This document shows, one piece after another, positions 1-11,301 of a stretch of 64,000 nt of DNA. The DNA comes from Bactrocera neohumeralis. Taxonomy: Eukaryota > Arthropoda > Insecta > Diptera > Tephritidae. Under the pieces are notes generated by a model that did no database searches, had not been told where the DNA came from, and worked only from the letters and a program-made list of their open reading frames with translations. The stretch covers positions 7,412,204-7,476,203 of the forward strand of contig NW_026089623.1 in assembly GCF_024586455.1 (NCBI RefSeq), given 5' to 3'. Made by a program: the position numbers and the translations under genes. Numbering within the stretch: position 1 is the stretch's first letter; each line of letters begins with the position of its first letter.

Positions 1-244
1 TCAAAAATGCAATGGAAATGATATTAACGTTGCCGTGGCACAACCTACGTTAAGGAGGTTTTAAGGGATTACATAGGTTTCCTCAAGCAGAACACGGCCT
101 ATTTTCAGTATTTCTTTCCATATAAAAAATTAAATATTTCATTTCAATTTTTTATTAGATGTTAAATTAGACAATAAAAAATCGATTTGTTGACCCCATG
201 AAAACCATGTAGTCTCTTAAACAAGAAGAGGAAATTTAATTTTA
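1..244. other. No gene recognised at left edge
   Basis: AT-rich sequence in which I see no coding signal, RNA gene or repeat boundary. It may be the host sequence flanking the element that starts near 245, or part of another old repeat. Confidence 0.4.
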
Positions 245-1650
245 CTGCCCCTATTCTGCATTTCTACTCGAATCGAAATTTTCTCCGATTGGCAACTTTG
301 GTATTCTGCGTTTCGATTCAACTTCGAAAATTCCAATTCTATGTATTCTGCATTGCGATCGTAATTACGTTTTTGTACGTTGAAGTTTTGTTGGTGGAAA
401 GCCGTTATACATATATTCATTTTCGTGCACTTGGATAAAATAATTTCCTCAAATATGTAAGTAAAACTTTAAGATTATAGTTGTAAAAGACAAAATGGTG
501 GTGTCCTTGGTTGTTTGTGCTTAAATGATATATTTTGATATGTTTGCAGGTCAAAAGTAACAACGGCAGATATGATGGCCACGAAAAGAGATATTGCGCA
601 GGGCTTCCAAAAGCGACCGAAGGAAGAAGTACAGGAGTTTTGGGAGGAGGTTGCAAGGAATTTAAATGCACTTGGCCCACCAACAAAAGATTCCAATACA
701 TGGAGAAAGGTAAGTTATTACCTACAATTAATTTTAAAAAATTAAGTTAAATCTAACGTTTTCGTGCAGGTCTGGATTGACTGGAAATGCTACATGAAGC
801 GAAAATTATCGCATAACAAAAAAGAAAGGATGAGCACCTGTGGAGGTCCTTGCCGTTTACAACGCATAAGCCCACTTGATGAAAAGGTGATAGCTTTGAC
901 GGGTTTGGAAACGGATGATATCCCTTCAACCAGTAGAGCTAGCAGCCAAAATAGAGAGGCGAGAGCAGAGAAGCAGAGCACTTCTTCATTACTTAAGCAA
1001 CAGATACAAATCAAAAAGAATTTTATGCAGAGACGAAAAAATTCAATGAAGCTGCCTTTGGTAAAATGGAAGAAGTTACTTCATATTTACGGCACATGAA
1101 TCGTTCTCTAGAAACTTTGGCGGAGACTGCAGTGAAGCAACCTGAAGAACAGAAGCGACACAATAGAATTAAGGAAGAGCTGGTGAAGGAAAAAGTAGAA
1201 ATAAAAATGCAAATGCTAAGATTAGATCCAAATTATAAGCCGGATTCAAAGTAGTCATTTTTTAATTGTTAGCCTTTTATTTAATTTACTATTATTCATT
1301 TATATAACGAGCTGTGAAATGAAATAAAAGCATTTACTTCTTTAATATAGGAGCTGTAAAATGCACTGAATGCAATTGTTTTTATTTAATAGAGTAATGT
1401 AGATCATATTTTGAATAACGCATTGCTCTCCTCCTCAAGTAATATCGCTGCCGCTACTGATTTCATGTTAGTATTTAAAAAAAAACGCGATATAATTTCT
1501 TTATTTTAATAAACCAACAATAATTTGTGTATTTTTGCTTTGTTATGTTTCATTTTCACACGTTTCAAGGCAAACAGCTGACTTCGAAAGAGCTACAGCT
1601 CTTCCTCTTCTTCTTTCAATCCAATCGTAACTCAGAATACCTATTTTCGA
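245..1650 (+). mobile_element. Candidate PIF/Harbinger-like relic carrying a Myb/SANT gene
   Basis: The left end holds three directly repeated motifs of the form TATTCTGCNTT(T/G)CGAT near 251, 300 and 343. The right end near 1627-1645 has the same motif inverted: GGTATTCTGCGTTTCGATT on the left against GGTATTCTGAGTTACGATT when the right end is reverse-complemented, 17 of 19 matching. Between them lies a two-exon Myb/SANT-type gene. Harbinger elements often encode such a protein next to their transposase, but no transposase is visible here, so the superfamily is an inference. Exact ends and target duplication were not resolved. Confidence 0.4.
572..1254 (+). pseudogene. Myb/SANT-like (zeste-type) DNA-binding protein, frameshifted
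   Basis: Exon 1 (572-709, start at the tandem ATGs 572/575) reads into a Myb/SANT core with EFWEEVARNLNALGPP. It is joined by a 60-bp intron (710-769, GTAAGT...GTGCAG, phase 0) to VWIDWKCYMKRKLSHNKKE. The W...W...K spacing and the LNALGPP block resemble the zeste-type Myb domain (Pfam Myb_DNA-bind_5), which is common in insect transposons and in proteins domesticated from them. The C-terminal third is a charged helix rich in E, K and Q, ending at TAG 1252-1254. Near 995-1010 the frame must shift by one base, because the N-terminal frame runs out while the adjacent frame continues as a long helix. So the gene is broken or misread at one point. It probably bound element ends; no ortholog name is claimed. 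Confidence 0.55.
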
Positions 1651-2277
1651 TTCAGATGTTGTGATGCCAAAAACGTAAAAAATCAGTCGTATAGCCTTCG
1701 TACCCTCACTTCAGGAAGAAGAGAAAAATCAAGGAATGAAGGAGTGCAACCGAATACTGAATGGATACAGCATAACGTATTTGGTCATCATGAAACTGAA
1801 ACTAATTCTTATGAAATTCAACTTTATTAACACAACTCTGCGTTCACCAGAAAAGAAAATGACTCTTCGTTTAGAATTTGAAAAAAAGGGCAGAGGGCAA
1901 TTTAAAGATATACGAAGTCTCAAACGCTCTCAGATATTTTGGCATACTAAATGTCTTCAAGAAAAAAATCATTACGAAAGTAGTAGGACGTAGCAATTCA
2001 GTCGTATATGATGATTCTTATCTGAAAAGCAAGATTTCATTGCTTGACCGCTCATTATGCAGACAAATGAAACCTGGGTTTCAAAAGGGGTTTTGGGTGT
2101 TCAAAGTCGGCTAACTATTATGGAATTTTAATAAAAAGTCTATTCACATCTATCGCCCGTACTTAACAAAATTGCATCCTTGTAAGTAAGAGAGAAGGCA
2201 ATTCACTTACTGAAAATTTACATGAAAAAACATACCACCATTATAAGTTTCTGTATATTTCCTTTCAATTCTTGATA
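1651..2277. other. No feature recognised
   Basis: Contains a K-rich 85-codon open frame at 1736-1993 and a 78-codon one at 1878-2114, both without recognisable domains. I treat them as chance or decayed sequence. Confidence 0.35.
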
Positions 2278-2281
2278 TTAA

Positions 2282-2815
2282 GGGCCTATACCAGTGTGAC
2301 GCATGAAAAATTAGGCGATTTTCGTGAATTTTTTTTAAAGAAAGTACTAGATTGAATGTTTCAACGTTCTATGGACGTAATAAAATATATTCATAGCTAT
2401 ATTAAAAATTTTTCTTGCCAAAAAAAAAGTGCCTCAACTGCTGGTATGATTCCGGTCGAATGAGTAGCTAAAACAAAAAAATTCAAAATGTTTATTAAAT
2501 TTAAATATATTTTCTATACAATGAACTACGATCTTTGAAAAATATCAAAAATTAAGGAAATGGCGTCATTTTGAAAATATTCGTTTTTTTTAATGCCAAA
2601 TTGACAATTTTGAACCAATCTAAAAGATCATAGTCCATTGTATAGCAAATGGATTCAACTTTACCCAGTTTTAATTTGAAGTCGATCACTGTTTAGAACG
2701 CTGCCATTCAAAAACTTTTCAAGATACCTTGACCGATTTCACAGGATATTTTTGAATATATAAACTATCGAAAAAGCAAAAATTTTTTTTGAAAATGTCA
2801 CACTGGTATAGCCCC
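2282..2815. mobile_element. 534-bp fold-back MITE with TTAA target duplication
   Basis: The left terminus GGGCCTATACCAGTGTGAC (2282-2300) is matched in inverted orientation by the right terminus (2797-2815), 18 of 19 identical. Both ends abut TTAA (2278-2281 and 2816-2819). A second internal inverted pair, CTATACAATGAACTACGATC near 2513 against its inverted partner near 2625-2650, shows that the arms extend well inside. There is no coding capacity. TTAA duplications are typical of piggyBac-type transposases (also Kolobok), so it was probably mobilised in trans by one of those. The GGG start is atypical for piggyBac, so the superfamily is open. Confidence 0.75.
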
Positions 2816-2819
2816 TTAA

Positions 2820-4194
2820 AGAACCAAAGAGCCTTCTAAAGCCCCATCTATCTTAAAACTTGAAAGTCAAGGAATTAAATTACGATATACCAGGAACAAA
2901 AAATAGAATCTACCAATAAACTTTTGACAGCAACATAATTATACACAATAACAACAGTTCGTTCAACTAAAATATGTAAAACCCCCAAACTAACTTACTA
3001 AAACTGCTTTAAAAATTAAAATTTAAATACTACAAAAAGCCAAACTTGAAATCAATATCTTAACCAATAATATATGTATATAGCGAAATCAGATTTCCAA
3101 CCCAGGCAAAACTAACATCCACCTAAATCACCTCAACCGATCCACGTAGACGTTTACTGTAAGAACTAATGTCATAAACTATGCAAACCAAATAAAGCAC
3201 AAGATTTAGATAAGAGACCGATAAGCACATCTATGATAAACTATCTATTACCGAAAATCCAAAGGAATGTAGAAAAGAAATAGGTCTTACTTACCCTAAT
3301 TCAGATGTAGAACGAGGAACGGTAAAATAATAAACATTCCAGTAGACAGAGGATCGGTGGAAATCGTCTTAGCTGTATATTCCTCTCGGCTGATAAATGC
3401 CGTCGAAATTAAAGAGGTAGCGGCAAATTACTGTCAAAAGACACTGGAAGAGGTTAGAATTACTTTTGAAGCTAAGCAGATACCTGGTGGTAACATAGTT
3501 ATAAAACGGTTGGGTTAAAGGTTCTCTGGAAATAAAACTCGATATGGAGATCAACTTGGAAAAAAGCGGGCAGGGATATCACCGGCAGAAACAGTGAATC
3601 TACTTGCTATGTCGCCAACGACCTACACTGTGAAGGGATCACTGTTACCTCGAATGCTTTAACATGATTAAGCAGAAACTCTGTCAGGCTCTTCTGTGAG
3701 TGTCAAGGGTGTTGGTTCGACAAAAAAAACCAGACATAAGCCAAAGGACAGCAAGGAAACGCCCCACTGGTACTGAGAAATTAATTATACTTCTAAAATT
3801 TGGGTTGAACACGTATTACTTATAGTCGTGTTTTGGTTGTGTATGTGAAAAGTTATGCAAAATGCCAAAAAGTTAGCATGTTTGGCATTATATGAAGAAA
3901 AGTGATATTCAAATAGCAGCTAGAATTGTCTTCTACAAAAAAAGATAATCGGGGGTGTTGTGGAATCCAAGACAGAATTGCTTAGCTGTGAGAATTGCAA
4001 ACCAATTTTAATTTTCATTGGTGTCACAGAATCTGATTGGATTTTCGTCTTTTCGAACATACGCAAAACCAATATTCGAATCAGCTGTGTACTAATGTGA
4101 CAAAACTTGCAAATGAATACATTTGGAAGCAATCCTATTAAAGTTTTTAATGAGTTCTGAATTAAAGAAAGATTTTAAGAGATAACATTTATCG
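2820..4194. other. No gene recognised
   Basis: About 1.4 kb of AT-rich sequence. Scattered short frames (such as 3369-3554 minus and 3920-4132 minus) have no recognisable domains. No tRNA, rRNA or clear repeat end seen. It may contain older, unrecognisable transposon remains. Confidence 0.35.
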
Positions 4195-5008
4195 ACGAAT
4201 AGCAATTACCCGTCTGAAGAACAACAAAGCGGCGGGAGCCGATGAGTTGGCGGAGGAGTTATTCAAACACGTCGGAGCAGAACTGATAAAAAGCATACAT
4301 CAGCTTGTTTGTAGAATATGGTCGGACGAAACGACGATGGGAGACCCCAAAATCTGCGTCAACTACAGTGGGATAAACCTCATCAACATCGTATAAGAGG
4401 TTCTATAGAGCGTATTGTGAGAAAGATTAAAGCCCACGGTCAAAAAACTGAATGGACTTTATCAGTGTCGATTTTAAAGCTGCTTTTGACAGCACGAAAA
4501 GGAGCTGCCTCTATGTCTAAAATTGGTATGCCTGCAAAACTAATACGGCTGTGTAAGCTGACATTGAGCAAATCCAAAAGCTCCGTCAGATCGGGAAGGA
4601 TCTCTCCGAGCCGTTCGATACCAAACGACTTTTCAGACAAGGCGACTCCCTGTCGTGTGACTTCTTCAATCTACTTCTGGAGAAAATAATTCGAGCTTCA
4701 GAACTTAATCGAGCAGGTACAATCTTCTATAAGAGTGTACTGCTGCTGGCGTATGCCGATGATATTGATATAATTTGCCTCAACATCTGCGCCGTTAGTT
4801 CTGCTTTCTCGAAAGGAAGCAAAGCAAATGGGTCTGGTAGTGAACGATGGTAAGATGAAATATTTCCTGTCATCAAACAAACAGTCGTCGCACTCGCGAC
4901 TAGACTACCACGTCACTATTGACAGTCATACTTCGAAGTCCTAGATAATTTCGTCTGTCTTTGAAACAGTATTAACACCAACAACAATGTCATCCCCGAA
5001 ATCCAACG
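4195..5008 (+). pseudogene. RTE-like LINE reverse transcriptase fragment (copy 1)
   Basis: Across several frames the sequence reads KNNKAAGADEL, IHQLVCRIWSDE, the post-fingers region, a GFRQGD-like block and an intact catalytic stretch AYADDID near 4750-4775. It matches the better copies at 16247-17371 and 35780-36440 along its length. It is interrupted by several frameshifts and stops, has lost the endonuclease, and stops without the 3' tail near 5008. Reverse transcription at a nicked target is the family function. Clade assignment (RTE, from residue patterns) is moderate. Confidence 0.75.
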
Positions 5009-5895
5009 TTATTTTTTTTGGAGCGCGGCCGAAGGCCGTCAATGCAGAAAGAAGTATTACACGAAAGGACATCAGTTACCCTGGGTATTGACTCTACTAG
5101 GGATATTTTTTTAGTGCAGAAAAAAATAAAGAACAAACAAAAAAATCGATGTTCTTGAAAATCCTTAATTTTTGGTTTCTAAGATGTGGCAACGCTAGTT
5201 TTCCTGATAATTGTAAACACTCTAACCTTTTCACCAATAAGTGTGATAAATTATTTTTAAATTAACTAATTTATCTTATAACTTACACAAAATAAAAGTG
5301 AGATGTGAGCTTATTTCAATGTTTAAAGTGTATATTTGAATATACGAAGTGATAATGTGAAATAATTGGGTTAAGCATTGTGAATTACCATGTGCCATTT
5401 ACACAAATCCTTGAATTTTTAATTGCAAATATTTTGATAGGTATAAGTCTTAGCAAGATTATTTTTTCATAACATATTCCTCCTCTGGAGAAGCTTCCCA
5501 GTCAGCACATATCATTCATACTAGAATTTGTTGTCAGTCCTGGACCACGAAAGTAATCGGAATCGTGTCTAAAAAAGGATCAGGTCCTCCCGAAAGTCAA
5601 CAGAGAGAACAGACAACTTACTAAGGCGGACAAGTTTAAGCGACCGCTTTAAAAGTGTACTATAAGAGCGGATATGCAAAATTTTCACTAAGTGTCGAAA
5701 TCATAGATCGAAGGTTTATTTGTAAGATGTCTTGCCAAAAAGGTGCACGACTTTCTTTAGTTTAAAAGTACCAAAATCGGGAACCAAATGGCAACAGATT
5801 ATGAGATCTGACGAAAGAAAATTTAATTTACTGAACTCTCAAAATATGTTTTTACGTGCACCGTTCAGGTAGTGAGAGGTTCCAGGATAAAAATT
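5009..5895. other. No gene recognised
   Basis: Begins with a short palindromic GC-rich motif (GCGCGGCCGAAGGCCGTC near 5034) just past the LINE fragment, then AT-rich sequence with no open frame of interest. Part of 5655-5745 weakly resembles 12828-12905 (CTATAAGAGCG followed by ATGCAAAAT), perhaps a shared dispersed repeat. Confidence 0.35.
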
Positions 5896-6235
5896 AGGTT
5901 TCCTGATAGATAAATGATTTAAGGCTGCTTTTGAAAGCCTAGACCTCTACACCTTGTTGATGGAATGATGAATTCACAAAAATATGCGGTAGAAGTTAAA
6001 ATTTTTTAGTACCCGCAATTGGAGAGCATTATCCTTATACGGATCGCCTAAGAAAAAATTTTAAATTAATTAAAAAATTAAGTTTCCTGATAGACAAATG
6101 ATTTAAGGCTGCTTTTGGAAGCTTAAACCTCTACACCTTGTTGATGGAATGATGAATTCACAAAAATATGCGATAGAGGTTAACATTTTTTAGTACCCGC
6201 AATTGGAGAGCATTATCCTTATACGGATCGCCTAA
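5896..6235. repeat. Near-tandem direct duplication, 184-bp offset
   Basis: Two copies of a segment of about 156 bp (5896-6051 and 6080-6235), each beginning near TTTCCTGATAGA and ending GGATCGCCTAA, separated by about 28 bp of T/A-rich spacer. They differ by a handful of substitutions. No open frame spans them. The cause (slippage, or repeat units of an unrecognised element) is unknown. Confidence 0.85.
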
Positions 6236-6282
6236 TTTTCCAGGATGATGCGGCGCTATGTATATAAAAAAGCTATAGATTA

Positions 6283-7372
6283 CACTGTGGAATATTTTTG
6301 GGATTATTGTCTGGGGGGTGAGAAATTCCAAGTCAGGGTGATGGTACTAGGTCAGTATAGTAAAACCCTCAAAGGGTTTGGCGTTCGTATGTGTCAGTTT
6401 TTTTTTTATGACCGTCAACTTCAAAAGAACCGCACTTATTGACATAATGGGATTTAAACGATTTAGTACGTGATTTAAATCTGTCTAAAAAACAGGCTGA
6501 CCTTTTGGGGTCTAGAGGGGAATTTACTTTACAAACATTTGAAAGAGACTTACGAAAATATGAGATTTATACTTAAAAAAATTGAATACAGCAAACACGC
6601 TTGGTGATTTTGTGGTGATTTTAAAGTCATTGCACTTTTACTTGGACTACAGCTTGGTTATACGAAATTTTACTGTTTTATTTGTGAATGGGACAGTAGA
6701 GACAGAAAAAGTCACTATACAAAGAAAGTGTGGCCCAAGCGTGAATCACTAACTCCAGGCCATAAAAATGTTAAAAATGATCCTCTAGTTAACCCTGATG
6801 ACATACTTTTACCACCGTTGCACATAAAGCTTGGCCTGATAAAAAATTATGTAAAAGCTATGCCTAAAGATGTAGATGGATTTTTATATCTAAAAGAGAA
6901 ATTCCCTACACTCAGCGAGGCGACTTATGATATCATTTAAAGCTTTCGGGTGTAATATGTCCTTGAAAATACATATGCTAGACTCTCATCTGGATTTCTT
7001 TCCGGTAAATTTGGGTGCTGTGAGTGACGAACAAGGTGAGAGGTTCCATAAAGACATTTCCGTAATGGAGAAGCCTTATCAAGGGAAATGGAGTCCAGGA
7101 ATGCTAGCAGACTATTGTTGGAGACTTGAAAGGGACCTACCGGAAGCCAAATATTCAAGAAAATCATAAGTATCTATTAGTTATTAGGAAATAATTCTGT
7201 AGGCGTGGCTGAATTTTGTTCTTTTTACGAAAACATATGTTTTGATGTCACAAGAAAACATGATGTGTACATTTTTTTTCATTGATATATTATTATTTGG
7301 TGGCCCTAGTATATTCAAAATTTGATATAAATCTTCATGTGACAAAAAAAATTACAAATTTGTTGACCAGTG
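6283..7372 (+). mobile_element. Relic DNA transposon, CACTG termini
   Basis: Left and right edges show a perfect 10-bp inverted pair GATTACACTG (6278-6287) and CAGTGTAATC (7368-7377). If TA is taken as flanking, the element starts CACTGTGG at 6283 and ends CCAGTG at 7372. The first 135 bp or so (6283-6417) are nearly identical to one arm plus the centre of the fold-back MITE at 30518-30725, and the middle carries a decayed gene of an arthropod transposon family. I cannot name the superfamily. Confidence 0.55.
6445..7169 (+). pseudogene. Decayed transposon protein of a widespread arthropod family
   Basis: Readable blocks in order: LNDLVRDLNLSKKQADLLGS (6450-6510), CGDFKVIALLLGLQLGYTKF with FICEWDSRDRKSHYTKK (6610-6725), LPPLHIKLGLIKNYVKAM (6808-6870), FKAFGCNMSLKIHMLDSHLDF (6933-7000) and DEQGERFHKDISVMEKPYQG (7027-7085). 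I recognise these from repetitive, unnamed proteins in many arthropod genomes. The region that normally lies between the LIKNYVKAM and GCNMSLKIH blocks is missing at about 6925, and there are in-frame stops near 6568 and 6612. It is therefore dead. Function in transposition is inferred from its repeat character and the flanking inverted termini, not from a known catalytic motif. Confidence 0.5.
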
Positions 7373-7526
7373 TAATCAATCAACAATCTGTCAAAGTGCG
7401 TCCAAAATAAAATAAACGTGTTCGCGAAGTTAAATTTAACACCATTTAATACAAAATAAATGGTTAGGTACGAATTAGTGAAGTGTTAGTGGATATAAAA
7501 GTTAAAAATATAAATGTAAAATTCAT

Positions 7527-7948
7527 TAGCGGTATTCTCTTGCTCTTGCAAAACCCTTGCACGGTGCAAGAATTGCATATATTTCCTCTTGAAACAACAA
7601 CAAACACACGCAGAAAAATATTTGCAAGGGTTGTAAAATATGTCAGACCAAAACCCATGTTTATTTTCTTGCAATGACACGTAAAAAAGCAATAGCAACC
7701 CTGTGCTAGCTGTCATTTTACTTAAATAAATAAAATTATAAAGATTTGTTACAGTCTTTTTTGTTAAAAATGTATGCAGAAGGTGCGCCAATTCACAATA
7801 GCCATGCATAATAGTCATTCACAATAAATTGATCGAATCAGCAGTTCATATATAACTAGATTCTGCAATGGGTGCTCTCGTGCCCTTGTATATTTCGGTA
7901 TAGTATTTTTGCAATCTGCAATCTTGCAAGAGCAAGCGAATACCCCTA
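7527..7948. mobile_element. 422-bp MITE with TAG(C/G)GGTATTC inverted ends
   Basis: The left end reads TAGCGGTATTCTCTTGCTC and the right end, reverse-complemented, reads TAGGGGTATTCGCTTGCTC, with the similarity continuing through CTTGCAA. There is no coding capacity; short frames inside (for example 7483-7677) are shadows. The end motif resembles the GGTATTCTG repeats of the element at 245-1650, so a common mobilising transposase is possible. Target duplication not certain (TA at most). Confidence 0.6.
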
Positions 7949-8235
7949 TTATAAATCGGAGAAACTCGCATTTTAAATAGTTGCATTTTTGAACTTTAAA
8001 TGCAAATATCTCAAAAACTATAAGTCAGCGGCAACTACAAGTATATATATATATTTTCTTGATCTGGAGGACCTGCTCTATACTTACATACCCATTTTAA
8101 CCCCGAAATCGGGGGATGCTCTTCTAAAACCCAGCCAAACAAAGTATTATTATTAATTATTAAACTGAAGTACGCAGCGCTAGCATTATTATAAATATAT
8201 TTGTGATATTTCACTACACAAAATTAATACTACAA

Positions 8236-9515
8236 AAAAAAAGAGTAAAGTAAAGCAGCTCACAGAAAGTGTTGTTGTAGAAAGTAACCAAAACCTGAAG
8301 GTCCCAGTTGTAGATACCACTATGTTGGAAAGTCCTTCTACTTCCAATAGGACGGAATATAGGTTGAGTGATGTGAAAAGTAAAGATTCCGAATATGATG
8401 AATCCGAAACAAACCTGAAAAGCATTTCAGTTAGGGAAGAGCTATCAGAGTAGGCGGTGAAATTTAATATTTCCACAGGTGCAACCAATAGTCAATAAGG
8501 AATATTAAAAAAACACATTACAAGTATTCCAAAGGATGCACAAACTTTAAAGTGTACTCCTAAGTTTCCATCTGTAGAGAAAATGGGAAAAGAAAATGTA
8601 TTCACTACGGCATAGAATACTCCCTGAAATATTTTTTTTTTTAGGAAATCATTTGATTACACTGAAACTCACCTCAACATTAATACTGACGGCCTTCAGT
8701 AGCAAAAACTCAAATTTACAAACTTGACCTATTTTATTAAATGTAAATGGGGAACCAGTTGTCACCATTTGTGGGGGCATATTCCGAAATAGTAATGCAC
8801 TCTGTCGTTGTAGATGAGTTGAAGCATTTATTAGAAAATGGTTTAAATTTCAATGGTAAACTTTTTTCTATTCATTGCCGCTCTCTTGATGTTCTAGCAG
8901 GATCATATATTTTGGTTGTTAAAGGACACACTGGCTTTTTTGTTGCTTCAATTTCACTCAAAAAGGCGAATCTGTAAGACATCGGATAATTTTCCGTAGT
9001 ACTTCCACACTTACAGAACATATTCAGATTTTCGCTCACGGTGTAATGTAAATCATCATAAAATACTGGAGCAAATAGCCATTGAATAGTTAACAATCGA
9101 CATTGTGAAGTCATTTCCATATTGCATATGCATGTGGTGTGTTAAGGTGTCATGAAAAGCTTACTTCTTGGCTGGAGAAGGCACAAAAATAGATTGTGTT
9201 CTTTAAAATCAGTCCAGATTAATTCAATAAATTCTAAAATACTTTTTTTAAGTAATCAGGTTCCACGCACCCTACAAGAAATTGAACAGTTTAAGGTTAC
9301 GGAACTAAGGCAGTCTCTATTATATACTGGAATAGTTTTACTTGCTGATATTTTAGACGCTGAAAGGTATAATCACTTTTTGTTACTTAGTTTGGGTATT
9401 CCAATTTTATTAATTAAAAGCTCTTGCATCGAAAATAATGAGTGTGCGAAAATTCTTTTAAATGCGAAAATTCTGTACAAAATGTTTCCAGACTTTATGA
9501 TGATTCATTCCTAAT
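8236..9515 (+). pseudogene. CACTA/EnSpm-like transposase relic
   Basis: Plus-strand fragments in several frames: KKKSKVKQLTESVVVES and a region ending SVREELSE (8236-8450), ITSIPKDAQTLKCTPKFP (8518-8572), LILTAFSSKNSN and PILLNVNGEPVV (8675-8765), KGHTGFF followed by TQKGE (8920-8975), and LLYTGIVLLADILDAERYNH (9318-9380). This order matches the animal transposase-domain proteins that I associate with CACTA/EnSpm elements. Stops and frameshifts occur throughout, so it is inactive. The terminal repeats were not found. The superfamily call is from memory of the family pattern and could be wrong; that it is a decayed transposase-type gene is more certain. Confidence 0.45.
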
Positions 9516-9960
9516 TTTTAGCTTTCACTGGATGAGAATCTATTAATGCATTTGAGTTTGAAAATTTTTGTCTATTTTTAAACGTAAATGTTATGGTAAA
9601 ACTCATATTTTTGCGCAATTTTATAATCGTTTAGTTGAGGAAAGTTTATGCTGTAAAGATAATTTTGAGGTTGCAAGTTCATTAAATACAAATTCATTTT
9701 ATTTATTCCTAAATTTTTCACAGGAATTATGAATTGGACTGACTTCTTTATTACACCAATAAAATCATTAAACTTTTATTTAATGTTAATGCACTGCTTA
9801 AGAATTTTTATGTTGTCAGCATTCAGTGGAAGAAATACCAAAAGGAATTATATTGATAATTTTGAATGTAGCCAATATGTATTTATTCCTCTTATTCACA
9901 TTTAGATGGATTTCAACAGCCCATTTATATCGAATATCGATGGCGAAACCACTAAATCAG
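9516..9960. other. No gene recognised
   Basis: Probably the decayed C-terminal region and 3' flank of the preceding transposase relic, since scattered words continue in the plus frames. No intact frame or terminal repeat is visible. Confidence 0.3.
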
Positions 9961-10345
9961 GTGGTTAATAAAAAAGTCTTGCGGTATTTTCGCTAGTTGG
10001 CGCTGAAAGCGCGTAGTTCTAGTTTTATTCGTCGCATCGGGTCATGCTATACCTTTTTGGAAAGCTCAGTTCACACGCTAACACGTGTTTGATTGATTGT
10101 CGTTTCTTTTAAGTCGTTCGTGAGTTATAGCGTCGCAAACATGGAGCAAAATAAAGAGAAAATACGGCATATTTTACAGTACTACTACGATAAAGGCAAA
10201 AATGCATCTCAAGCCGCCAATAAAATTTGTGGAGTTTATGGACCCGATACAGTTTCCATTTCCACCGCACAACGATGGTTTCAACGTTTTCGTTCTGGTG
10301 TAGAGGTGGTCGAAGATGCGCCACGCTCCGGAAGGCCTGTATATA
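9961..10345 (+). mobile_element. mariner 5' fragment
   Basis: A T-rich end with AAGTCTTGCGGTATTTTCGC (about 9975) is followed by about 180 bp of leader and the start of a mariner transposase. The element stops at about 10342, where the similarity to mariner ends abruptly. No 3' inverted repeat was found, so this is a truncated copy. Confidence 0.6.
10141..10341 (+). pseudogene. mariner transposase N-terminus (truncated)
   Basis: Starts at ATG 10141 (MEQNKEKIRHILQYYYDKG) and contains the first helix-turn-helix and the linker ending WFQRFRSG...EDAPRSGRP, which is the typical mariner DNA-binding N-terminus of about 67 residues. The catalytic DD34D region is absent: the frame continues past 10341 into unrelated sequence as far as 10545. 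An in-frame start upstream (10093) would add a non-conserved leader, so I prefer 10141. Non-functional. Confidence 0.85.
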
Positions 10346-11288
10346 AAATTTTGCTACACAATACTTTTAAAGAAGCACATGATTTTGTTGCGTTTGACGA
10401 TAAAAAACTCGAACATCAGAAACAAAATTTAACGATTTGGTACACCCTCCATCATAAATATACATATGTATATGTACGTACATTTTACTTTATATTGCAT
10501 ATTCTATTAATAATAATTTTTCTACATATTTTGATAGGTGGCTGAAATTTTAATTATAAGAGCGTCCAAAATTTATTTACTGATGATGTTGCCATATTAT
10601 ATTCCTGGAAAGGAACAAATACCAAAAAACCGACAAGAGCCCTTAGTGTGACGACAGCATTAAAACGTAATTGTAAAATTATCGGTTTATTTTTATTTAC
10701 TATTTTTTTTTTTCTATTATAGAAGCCTATGAGCAAAACTTTCCGACCGCTGCCACGGATATGGAATTCGAACACACAACAATAAACTTCTTTCAACACG
10801 CGAGCAATATGATCAAGAATAGAGTTGATTACAAAAAAATATTTATATTATTGAAAATGGTTGAGTTGTTATAAGCATACGAGTATTGCGTGGGAATTTT
10901 AAATTAAATTATTTAAGTTGTGATTGGATTTTAAATTCTTACATAAATAGAAGACAATATTAGAGCTTAATTTAAAACAAATAATTATTTTAACATTAGT
11001 GGCAACTTCAATTAAGGTAATTGGAATCCGTTCCATTACTCTCACTTCACGCTTGAGAAAATGTTCGAGAATTTGACATTCTCAAATTGAGAACAAAGGA
11101 AAATTTCATATCGAAAATGTTCCTTTTTGTTTGAGAATGCCTTCGTTTTCAAATTAAAAAGCATTTGAAAACAAACGTTTGAAATTTGAAATTAGGGTTG
11201 ATTCTCCAACTCATCTCAATTTGAGAATCAACAAAAATATTCATTAGGAAGTAGACTGTTTTGTAATGTATCCGGAATATTTGTTACA
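10346..11288. other. Non-coding, with a fold-back segment
   Basis: No gene recognised. Around 11041-11230 are repeated TTGAGAA/TTCTCAA words and a perfect 10-bp stem GTTTTCAAAT/ATTTGAAAAC (11146-11155 and 11163-11172). This suggests an old fold-back MITE that has lost clear ends. Confidence 0.4.
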
Positions 11289-11301
11289 TGCATCATGGTT
11301 T

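Noticed and set aside
8212..8225. CACTACA motif as a possible CACTA terminus just before the transposase relic
   Set aside because: It lies almost at the start of the coding similarity with no matching inverted end or 3-bp duplication; likely chance.
8189..8488. 99-codon minus-strand open frame, leucine/valine-rich
   Set aside because: It is the complement of the plus-strand transposase relic (KKKSKVKQLTESVVVES...), which has the recognisable family pattern.
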